DNA of 64,000 bases from Prunus persica (lineage: Eukaryota; Streptophyta; Magnoliopsida; Rosales; Rosaceae): contig NC_034016.1 of the NCBI RefSeq assembly GCF_000346465.2, positions 18,154,570 to 18,218,569 of the forward strand, written 5' to 3'. Position numbers and translations under genes: made by a program. Of the stretch, positions 1 to 9,204 are shown piece after piece. Position 1 is the stretch's first letter; every line of letters starts with the position of its first letter. The notes under the pieces were generated by a model that was given only the letters and a program-made list of their open reading frames with translations, searched no databases and was not told where the DNA came from.

Positions 1-13
1 AAAATTTGGTTAC

Positions 14-1469
14 CTTAGAAGTGCAGGATGTGAATGGACAATACAATTGATCGATTATGATCGGATTGGTCACGTTATTCATGACAATGTTTTCGAATGT
101 CATGTTCGTGGCTGCACTGTTGCCGGGAGAGTTTGCCCATGTCTTGATCCTAATGCCGTTGGTGGTACCTGTCATGGTGCAGTCTTTCACTACAAGTCCA
201 CTAACATCTCTTTCGTCTGGATATTTTCCTAGACTTCCCACACTACGATTTAAAAAAAAATTGCAAACATGTACCCGAAAATACGTGTTAATCAGGCTAA
301 GTAAGCTTCATACATAAGTAAGTACTATTTCATTAAATTGAAAGTACCTGATGCCATGGCCAGGTCCACAAGTGATGCTTGTTATGGTGATCTGAGAATT
401 TCCTTGTCCAACCGAGATGCAGTCATCACCGGTAGCAATATGCGACAGAGAGAAGTAGACACTAGAGCTTCGTTCGATGTGGATGCCATCGGTGTTAGGA
501 CTTGTTTCGGGGGCTGAAATCTTGAGCCTGCTACCTTTGAAGTTGTGACATTCTACAAGAGCTATGTGAAAGAACTTGCTGTTCACTGAAGTTAAGCCTC
601 GGATGACAGTCTTATTCATTGCCACAAATTTCAAACTCTGAGAAGGAGAAATTGATTTCCAATTAGCTACAAAAAATGATGTACAATTTAAGAACAGAAA
701 GAGAAAGCTATGGAGCAGACAGTTGGAAGAAGCTTGCAGTTGGAGTCTGTGGGGCACTTGTTGTGAGGCCAGGCTCGAGCACCTCGGCCATCAAAGGTTC
801 CACCTCCGGTCAAGGTTAGCCCCTCCATCCACCCAAATTCGAGCCAACTACCACCAAATCCATACTTGCGCAGGTCCGTTGTAGCCTTCAAATAACCCTG
901 CAATGCAAGCAATTTATTTCTCAAAGCTGTCAGCAAATGTCTTGATAGTTGATGCTATAATGTAAAAAATGTAGCAGATGGAAATCATAAAAACAAGTCT
1001 TGCCTTCACGCGAATCGTCAGAGACGAAACGTTTAGGCAGGGGCCTGAGAATTTAAGAGGGCCAATTATGTATGTCCCTTTCGGTATCGTAATGTGTGCC
1101 CTACCTGTAGACTGGCATGCCTCCTTCCATGCTGCCATGAAGGCCTGAAATTACAAGCAACAGTTGTATCTCCTTGTCAAAATAGAGCTAAAACTACAAA
1201 TGTCTACAGCAAACAAATTCACATGATGCGAAAGAGCTGATCAAAAGAAAACTAAAAACAGGGAACTGAGATCCAACATTGCTGTCATCAGTTCGACCGT
1301 CCGCTCGGGCGCCGAAGCTCATCACGTCAAAAACAGCAGAGTTCTTAGCCCTGTGATGCAGGCTTCTTCCTTCTGCTTTCATCCCTTTGCCAAAAACACC
1401 TCCAACCCAAAACATGGAAAGCACAAAGATCAATCTGACGTCCAAGAACTCAAGGCTCATATTGCCCAT
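14..1469 (-). CDS. Polygalacturonase (exo-PG-like, GH28), 3' end beyond window
   Basis: Glycoside hydrolase family 28 enzyme that hydrolyses de-esterified homogalacturonan in the cell wall. Visible exons, in coding order: 1278-1469, 1004-1144, 721-897, 348-637, 14-242; the last exon ends in phase 0 at a GT donor, so the C-terminus lies outside the window. 343 codons are visible. A hydrophobic N-terminus (about residues 12-28) looks like a signal peptide. All four GH28 motifs are seen: NTDG (218-221), GDDC (240-243), GHGIS (263-267) and RIK (298-300). The intron 898-1003 has a GC donor (AAG|GCAAG) rather than GT. The start at 1469 is the first Met before the signal peptide; Met at 1460 is an alternative. 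The pattern is closest to pollen-type exopolygalacturonases, but the exo or endo assignment is inferred. A transposon-like array starts about 340 bp upstream of the start codon. Confidence 0.9.
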
Positions 1470-1812
1470 GTTGGAACGGTTGTTATCTTCCAGCCTCTGC
1501 TAATTACAGTTCTGAGTGTGAGTGTGGTGATCTTATTCGAATATTTCAAAAGCAGTTACAGAGACAGACCAAAAGCAGTTGATCACAGACTTCATGGACA
1601 AAAATACGCACAAAAAAAAAAAATTTTAATTTAAAATATGAACGTGTATAAGTCTGGCAAAGAAAGAGAGCCCACATCGTGGGAAACTCCACAAAAACTT
1701 CCCACCAACTCCATCAATCCGATAACCCCCATAACCTCCACCCGCGTATCCTCTCTCAGTAGCTTTCTCTCTCCCCGTCCTCTCTGTATCTCAAGAACTC
1801 TCAGAGAATAAA
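1470..1812 (-). promoter_or_regulatory. Remaining native promoter and 5' UTR of the polygalacturonase gene
   Basis: This is the only sequence between the polygalacturonase start codon and the CACTACAG terminus of the insertion. A CT-rich tract lies at 1750-1800. Parts of it (about 1700-1812) recur at 5090-5213 in the second, damaged copy, while 1443-1700 is absent there. I see no convincing TATA box at a fixed distance. Any more distal promoter elements have been displaced or replaced by the insertion. Confidence 0.5.
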
Positions 1813-2385
1813 CACTACAGGGTATAGCCGAGCGGCTATACTATTGTTGACACGTGGCAAACTGGCTGTATTACTCGGATTTTTTAATATTAAAAACTAT
1901 ATAGCTGAGCATTATTAAAAACGAGTATAGCCGGCCGGCTATACTATTTTTGACAGGTGGCGAAATGGGCCATAGGAGCCATGCGGTCTTTTTATTTATT
2001 TTTATAAATAGTATAGCCGGGCGGCTATACTCGGCTTTTTAATAATAAAAACTGTAGTATAGCCGCACGGCTATACGATTTTTGATACGTGGCGAAATAA
2101 GCGCAGGCGCCAGCAGATCTTTTTTAATTTTATAAATAGTATAGCCTCCCGGCTATACTCTGGTATAGCCGTCCGGCTATTCTATTTTGGCACGTGGCAA
2201 AATGGCGCAGCCGCTAGGCGGGTCTTTTTTTATTTTATAAATAGTATAGCCGCGCGGCTATACTATTTTTGACAAGTGACGAAATGGGCTCTAGGTGTCA
2301 GGCGGATTTTTTTATTTTGTTTTGTAAATAGTATATCCGGCAAGGTTTTTTCCTGACTTTTTTACAAAATAGTATACCCGCCCGG
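1813..2385. mobile_element. CACTA-like left end with hairpin array (array 1)
   Basis: It begins CACTACAG (1813-1820), the canonical terminus of CACTA (En/Spm) DNA transposons, followed at once by TATAGCCGAGCGGCTATA, an 18-bp palindrome. Similar palindromes of the form TATAGCCGnnCGGCTATA start near 1823, 1926, 2012, 2058, 2140, 2164 and 2245, with degenerate ones near 2331 and 2372. Between them are AT-rich linkers and a recurrent G-box-like GACACGTGGCGAAATGG segment. Multiple short subterminal repeats are known in this superfamily as transposase-binding sites; equating these palindromes with such sites is inference. No matching CTGTAGTG right terminus was found, so the element is incomplete or rearranged. 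It contains no transposase. Confidence 0.6.
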
Positions 2386-4010
2386 CTGAATGTCACTCTC
2401 AGTCTGGATGCTTCTCATATGTGCTTTGAACCTCTGTACTTCCTCTTCAGCAGCTAAAATATCCTGCCTCAAATCAACAGAGTAGCTGCCACTGCCAGTC
2501 TATGATTGTCTCCTGTCAGTTGTTTTGTCTCTGCTGCTTGATATGCAATTTTATTTTCCAGTAGTTCAGGACGTGGTAGTGCCTCAAATGGTCGGTGACC
2601 AGGAGGCAGCCCTAACCCAGGCAAAGGACCATGCCGCATCATACCTGGAGATTGAATGGGACGTCCCTCAAAAGACGATGGAATTTTTCGTCTCCCAGAC
2701 ATCCTTGTCTAATAATCCCTATGGCCATAACAAAGTTCAATGGTGATTCACTGAGCCCTGAAGGTAGCTGCCTTAGTGAAAACAAAAAAAACAAAAAATT
2801 CGAAGTAACCCGAAGCTTTCAAAGATTATAAAACCAGTTACTGGTGATAAATACAAATATGTTATTACACAAGTTAATTGAACAATCCGTTTGCGTGACA
2901 CCCATTTTCCCTAAAGATAAATTAACTCGGCAGCCTGACAAGAGAAACAAGAGTGATCTCAAGAACAAACCAACAATGGATGAAGTAGCAAACAGATAAA
3001 CAATCTGTACACACTATTGATCAAATACTAGAATAGACCAGAGCTCCGTCGCCAATTAATGAGAAAGCATTACAGATACTCTCTTCTTAGTTTCAACGAA
3101 TCCACTCAGCCGAACTCAATAGAGCCTCAATTCCAACTTCATAGTAATCATAATTTATGTGCTGATATATCAAATTTTCTTTGACTTTTACTAGACACTC
3201 TCCCACACCAATCCTGCGCCGGAATACAGGAGGACGATAGGGAGTGCGATTAACACTCCCCTTAACAGTGACATCCGTGGGTTACCACATTATAGCGCCC
3301 ACCATATAACCTGTTCATAATTAATCTGCAGGTTAACAGAAACCAAATTTCCTAAATAGAAAAGTGTACTTCACTGTTGGGTAGGTAGGAATCACAAGAA
3401 ATAAGAGAAGAAATGAAGAACCTCTACCCTATCAATGGAAAAAGGCCCACAATGTATCACATTTCTTGCACCTTATGCTAAAATTTACAGTCTCTCATCT
3501 ATCGAAAACCAGACAATGCAAAGAAGATAACAACATTCATACACAGTTCTGATCAAATTTCATGCAAAACCCCAACATAAAATTGCCCAACACCCCTTTT
3601 GAGAAGATATATTTCATTCCCAATGTAAATATTAACAATTCAATTTCAACCCCATTTTACAATTTAATAGTAGAATCTTTAACGGGTAGATAAATCAATC
3701 ATAGCGTACAAATTATATGCAACGAGTGGCATCAAATTCATAAATTGATACCCAAACTCAGAAGAGAAGAGAGAGGAATGAAAGGTACTTACGAGACCCT
3801 GTGGAGAAAATCTGGCAAAACTTGGATGATAGGGGGATGATTTGCTGGCGATGGTACAGAGCAGAGAAGGGTGCAGAAAATGCGAGAAAGCTGACGGATT
3901 GTTTTTGAAACTGGGTTATGGCGTTACGCGATGGCCTTATGAGTTCTGACGCCTGTGGGTGTGCGCCTGACCTCAACGTCCTGGGCTTCTCTCAATGATT
4001 ACGACAGCAA
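2386..4010 (-). pseudogene. 5' fragment of an FLX-like (FLOWERING LOCUS C EXPRESSOR-like) gene, captured and truncated
   Basis: On the minus strand the ATG at 2702 opens a reading frame beginning MSGRRKIPSSFEGR, continuing through PLPRPELLENKIA and GDNHRLA, which is the N-terminus of plant FLX-like coiled-coil proteins. After GDNHRLA the frame is lost; the expected continuation (LRQDILAAEEEVQRFKAHM then SIQTESDIQ) is present one frame over, so there is a one-base frameshift at about 2490-2510. Homology stops at 2386 inside a hairpin unit. Upstream structure is kept: an acceptor CAG at 2758-2760 (first exon base 2757), a 5' UTR intron 2758-3792 with donor GTAAGTACC at 3792, and a 5' UTR exon from 3793 to about 3990. 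The copy therefore includes promoter-proximal DNA and an intron, so it moved as DNA, not as a retrotransposed mRNA. It cannot encode a full protein. Confidence 0.75.
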
Positions 4011-4059
4011 CTCGCATCCCCGATAATAAAAAATAAAAAAAATAAAAAAAATTCTACAT

Positions 4060-4760
4060 CGGGTCATCAATTTCTATTTTTATTTATTTTCTAAATGGTA
4101 TAGCCGGGCGGCTATACTGGGATTTTCTATATTAAACACGGTATAGCCGGTCGGCTTTACTATTTTTACATGTGGCGGAATGTGCCCAGCGGTCCTTTTT
4201 TAATAGTATAGCCGAGCGGGTATACTTGGTTTTATATTAAAAATAGTATAGCCGCGCGGCTATCCTATTTTTGACACGTGGCGAAATTGGTTCAAGGCAC
4301 CAGCGGGTCTTTTGTTAAATTTTATAAATAGTATAGCCGGGCGGCCATACTCAGATTTTTTAATATTAAAATGGTATAGCCGCGCGGTTATACTATTTTC
4401 GACACGTGGCAGAACTGAGCTAGGCAACAGCCGGGTTTTTTTAATTTTATAAATAGTATAGCCGGGCGGATTTTTATTAAAAATATATAAAAATAGTATA
4501 GCCGCGCGGCTCTACTATTTTGGACAACGTGGCGAAATGGCGCTAGGCACGAGGTGGATCGTCTTTTTTTATTTTATACAAGGATTTTTAATATTTAAAA
4601 ACGTATAGCCGCGCGGCTGTACTAATTTTTACACGTGGCGAAATGGCTCTAGGCACCAGAGGGGACTTTTTAATTTTATAAATAGTATAGCCGGGCGGCT
4701 ATACTCGGATATTTTATATTAAAATAGTATAGCCGCCCGGCTATACCATTTGACACGTGG
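4060..4760. repeat. Second hairpin array (array 2), about 120-bp units
   Basis: Same family as array 1. Each unit of about 105-127 bp holds two palindromes (one TATAGCCGGGCGGCTATA-like, one TATAGCCGCGCGGCTATA-like) separated by about 20 bp of AT-rich sequence, then GACACGTGGCGAAAT, a short GC-richer stretch (CTAGGCACCAG) and TTTTTTAATTTTATAAAT. Palindromes start near 4099, 4142, 4208, 4248, 4331, 4374, 4453, 4497, 4603, 4685 and 4728; several have one-arm mutations. It ends abruptly at GACACGTGG, joined to the polygalacturonase fragment at 4761. Confidence 0.85.
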
Positions 4761-5213
4761 AGACCGGCATGCCTCCTTTCATACTGCCATGAAGGCCTGA
4801 AATTACGAACACCAGTTGTATCTCCTTGTCAAAATAGGGCAAAATGACTACAAATGCCTACAGCGAACAAATTCACATTATGGGAAAGAGCTGATCAAGA
4901 GAAAACTAAAATCAGGGCACTGAGATCCAAGTTCCACCGTCCGCTCGGGCGCCGAAGCTCATCACGTAGAAAACAGCTGAGTTCTTAGCCCTGTGTGATG
5001 CAGGCTTCTTCCTTCTGCTTTCATCCCTCTTCCGAAAAAATCTCCAACACAAAACATGGAAAGCATAAAGATGAATCTGACGTCCCACCAAACCAACTCC
5101 ATTAATCCGATAACCTCCATAACTTCCACCCGTGTATCCTCTCCTCTCTCAGTTGCTTTCTCTCTCCCCTTCCTCTCTGTATATAATCTCTCTCAAGAAC
5201 TCTCAGAGAATAA
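4761..5213 (-). pseudogene. Damaged duplicate of the polygalacturonase 5' end
   Basis: Near-identical to 1109-1812: it contains the start of the second coding exon, the first intron, most of exon 1 and the CT-rich upstream leader. It begins mid-exon directly at the end of array 2. Compared with the intact copy it lacks about 260 bp (the counterpart of 1443-1700), which removes the first codons of the gene; it also has small indels in the exon 1 part. It cannot encode an enzyme. It diverges from the intact copy at the point where the latter meets the CACTACAG terminus. Confidence 0.85.
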
Positions 5214-7169
5214 TATTGTGGTTCAGTTTCGTAATCAAAGAGCTTTGTCAAATTGTCAATCATTTTTGCAGCCTCAATTTGTTTATTTTTTGCTGATATT
5301 TGCGTCCATAAAAGAAACAGAGTCTGGACTCTTCTCAGAAAAAAATAAAAATTCAGACTCTTTATCACAGAATATGTTACCCTGAAGATTTTATTTTTAT
5401 GTATTGTTACTATGTTATATATTTATATGTCAACATTTGGTTGCTTTTGAGTTCTTCATAATTGGCATATAACTTGGTATCAACATTTGGTTACTCTTTT
5501 CAGCTTTTAATTTATGTGTTTTCAGTTTATTCTTTTGGCTAATTTTTTTTCTTTGGTTTTTCTAACGGTTTTCGCTCAGATTTAAACATTTGGGACAATC
5601 TTGCATTTCTTGTTGTATTTGTTGTAATTAGTTTAACCAAACGAAACCATAATGAAGAAGAGAGAATTGAAAAAGAAGAGGGAAGAATTAAAATGAAAAA
5701 CATAAGATGAAGAGCACTAGAGAATAAGAAGAATATAAAAACATGAAGAACAGAAGAAACTGAAAAACATAAGAATTCATTAAAACGTTAATGTTGTACC
5801 CAAAAAAAGTTTATAACTTTACTAGAAGTGTGCACAAAATGTCATGAGGATGGTGATGGTGTGCAGAGCATAGTTGTGTGAGGGACATGATTATTGACAT
5901 GTCATTGGAATGAAATGATTGTGGTTTGTGATAATTTCGTTCATTTGATATTTAATAACTACCAATTGCTAGTTTGAATTCATATGTTTTTGTTTGGTAA
6001 GTTCTATGTTCTTGTGACCTTATTATATTATCTGAACACAATTATAGAATGCAATGAAATGTTGGAGGAAACTAATTTATTTGTTATCTCTCACATTGGT
6101 CATTTTATTCGAAGATCCAAAAGAGTACATTTTAATATTGAAGTGAAGAAATTGCTTTCAGAATATGCTACTTCCAATGTATTGGCACATAAGTTCTTGA
6201 ATGCACTCAAGGTTATTGACATGAAGGTCAGAAGAGTCAGAAGAACAAGAATCTTTCAAGAAATATGTCCGACTCACCAGCCCGTTACCCGACTCCATCG
6301 ATACCCTGTAAAACCTAATGCTCATGGATCTAAGCTCTAATGGTCCACTTCCCATGTGGATTAGGAGCTTAATATCACTACAAACTTTGATCCTCAAAGG
6401 GAATCCAATGGGCCAATGGAAATATAAAACATGTTTAATGTGTAGTAGGAAGCATAACAACAAATCAAAGAAATAGAGTAATTTTAGAGATGTGAAGCGT
6501 CAATGCTAAACCCTAAATCTACATACTTGAGAACTACTTTCAATTTTTTAGTGGAACGTAACTGAATATTAGGTTAAATTTTGATCATCTATAACTCTTT
6601 TAGATTTTTTGTTGAAACTCACCAAAATTTCCTATTGCGTTCAGTAGTAGTCTATTTCAAAAGTCTTTCATTTCTGAAGCAATTGTATAAGAACGAGCTT
6701 TAGTCTACATCTGTGGTACGGCCTCATCGGCCTTATCAATAGTTAAAATTCAAATTCTTTATAAATCCATCAAATTATAGTCTTCAACTCTCAGATATTC
6801 ATGGACCAAATGAAGATGGTCGAGTTTCAGTTTTAAAAATTATATGCTAAGATTTTAACACATTTCAGTTTAAAAAATGGATGTGCTACTTTAACGCTTG
6901 GCTGACCCATCCGCAACGCAAGGAGAAGTTTGACTCTTTAAAAAAGTAATCACTAATGTACAATATTGCTTAGTTACAAAACTCAACTCTCAATATTGCT
7001 TAATCCATTTTCGCAGAAAGAACTTATACCAAAAGGTTAAATAATTTCCTTCAAGCCACATTTGATTGAATGATATGAAATGACAAGACTTGGGGCATTT
7101 GTTGCAATAAGATGCAAGGACATCCAGAAGTATTTAGCTTCTTTCTTCAGCCTTCCTATTTCTAATGGC
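5214..7169. other. Intergenic region with an inverted copy of a dispersed repeat
   Basis: No supported gene. 5640-5960 is an inverted, degraded copy of the repeat also found at 12457-12790 and 14897-15340 (see those entries). The open frame at 5984-6340 directly downstream of it has no recognisable domain. The rest is AT-rich with no structure that I can name. Confidence 0.5.
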
Positions 7170-8222
7170 TCATTTCTTTGCCTTCGCAAACCTAAGACAC
7201 CGGTATTTTTCACCGCTTACGGTGATTTCAAGAGCTCCATCTTGGTTATCTTGATTCGAAGCAGTTCCCATTAGAACGCTTTTCTCTTTCTCAAGGTTTT
7301 CCTTCTCTATTTTCAGCCTTGCTTCTTGCCTGGCAATCTCTGCCTGAAACAGAACAATGTTCATGAAGCTAAAACAGAAAACAGAAGTGCATCAGCACCT
7401 CCAACGGAACTTAAATGTTTGATAAATTAGCAATTGCAAGCAAATATTTTCAAAAATAAACGTGATTACAGGCCACACAGCTCTTCTGAATTTCCTATGA
7501 AGCAGTCTAGACTAGTAATAAACACACAACAAACTACGCAGCAAAGCAGAGAAAAACTTATGGTCCTGAGAAAACTGCATCTAGCTTCTATTGATATTTT
7601 TAACACCCACATAGCATTTAATTCAGATATTAACAAGGGAAGTTGCTGGCTGGGCATTGTTAAAAAGCAACTTGATCATGAAGAGTGAAAAGAACTGAGC
7701 TTGATGTGAACTTGGCAAGGTTGCATTCAACAATAAAACGATTTCATAACTGTAGACAATTGGGCATATTTATCATTGCTTAACTACGCAAAGTAACACC
7801 AATTTGAACTTCAAATTTGGTGCCTCTGCATCTCTGCAACAACAAGAAATTGAAATCCAATTGGGTTCTTAAATCAAACAACAAAGAAACAAAATTGATA
7901 ATCTAAACAAACAAAACAGAGATGCCCATGATGAAAAAATTAAATTCAAACCAGAAAATAGGATTGCACTAGAGGTGTTTGGCAGAAAGTCTGAATGAAA
8001 AAAATTAAAGAACCTAATCGAATAAGTGGTAGAAAAAAGAACCTCGCGGCGAGAGAGCTCAGCTTTCCAAGCAGCTTCGCGCTCGGCGACTTCGCGTTCG
8101 CGCTCTTCGATGTAGCTCTGCATCTCTCTCTCCTTCATGATTCTGTCTTGGATATCGGCATCCAAAGCTTCTTTGAGCTCCTGGACGAACTTGTCCACCA
8201 CAATTTTGATTCTCAGAGACAT
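7170..8222 (-). CDS. Small conserved plant coiled-coil protein, function unknown
   Basis: Two exons, 8043-8222 and 7170-7343, joined across an intron of 699 bp (GAG|GT donor, CAG acceptor), giving 117 residues. The protein begins MSLRIKIVVDKFVQELKEAL and is almost entirely charged alpha-helix: heptad-like Glu/Arg/Lys segments (EREREVAEREAAWKAEL, then RQEARLKIEKENLEKEK) from about residue 15 to 85, followed by a short C-terminal domain ending SGEKYRCLRFAKAKK. An in-frame upstream Met at 8372 would add 50 residues of low-complexity sequence; I prefer 8222 because the conserved part starts there. I recognise the sequence type as widespread in plants but know no function. The C-terminal exon is short and basic. 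The gene is divergent from the PPR gene at 9205. Confidence 0.75.
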
Positions 8223-9204
8223 CTCCAACCTCAGAAACGCGCGAATCCGATTTCTAAACCCTAATTCGCTCACTGAGTCATCGACGCGGTTGCTGCCGGT
8301 CCGGCCGTGGGCGGCGATTGGCGAAGAAGAAGACAAACGGATTTGGAACTTCTTCTTTTGCTTTGCTGACACGTCTCTCTATTTTGGTTGTGACTACGAG
8401 GACTCTTTCCCACTGCCCCTCCCTCGCAGCTTAAACGGTGCGTATCTTTTAAAGTGGCCGAAACGCTGCGTTTCTATTATAATAGGCTTGGTGTGTGTTT
8501 GAGTCATTTTGAAGTATTTTCAGCCTTTTTATTTCTTTGTTATCTATATTTAAAGGCATATATATATAAGAATTTAAATTATTAATTAAATGAGGATAAT
8601 ATGATAAATTCATATTTTTTTATATTAAAAATAAAATCAGATAATTTGTCTTATTTTTATAGAATACAACTACACCTTATCTTTTTTTATTCTAAAATAA
8701 AATAAAATAAATATAAAAAGTAAGTGTAAAAGCAATAACAGAAGAGGAGGAAATTGAACGAAAGAGTCGAGATGTGGGAATAAATGTTATTAATCATTCG
8801 AGTTATAAGTTTCTTGCTTTTTAGGGTTTTAGTTTGGAGCCTTTTTGTGTGGAACATTTTAGCAACACTATATTACTAGAAATACATAAAATTTCATGCG
8901 AGTTCAGGCAACTTGGGATCAAGATAATTTTATAATACTAAAATCTGGACTTTTTAGAACATTAAGATTGACGTATAATGAGAGAGTTAAGGCAGAATGT
9001 GACTAAAATTGTGTTGTGTCTTTCATTTTAGTTAAGTGGAAATTAAGTATGCGTATTCCAGTGCCATCATTAGCAACCTTTGAGAAGGTTGAGAACCTTT
9101 GCACTTTGTCACGATTACAAAGAGTATAATATTGGTTGATCCACTACCCAAAAGAACACGTTTACCTGGCAAATGCCAATTAGCAATGCGCCTTCCCTCT
9201 CAAT
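8223..9204. promoter_or_regulatory. Divergent intergenic region between the coiled-coil and PPR genes
   Basis: About 980 bp that must hold the promoters of both divergent genes. 8290-8500 is GC-richer and probably contains the 5' UTR and core promoter of the minus-strand gene; 8500-9000 is strongly AT-rich. I see no repeat or further gene. Confidence 0.4.

Noticed and set aside
1823..4745. Regularly spaced palindromes looking like a CRISPR array
   Set aside because: This is plant nuclear DNA, spacers are themselves repeated rather than unique, and the units follow a CACTA terminus. It is a transposon-type repeat.
4740..5230. Search for the right CACTA terminus (CTGTAGTG) and a 3-bp target duplication
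   Set aside because: No such sequence was found at the end of array 2 or of the polygalacturonase fragment, so I do not claim an intact element.
5984..6340. 118-codon open frame (MFLFGKFYVLVTLLYYLN...)
   Set aside because: No recognisable domain, AT-rich and directly next to a decayed repeat; probably chance.
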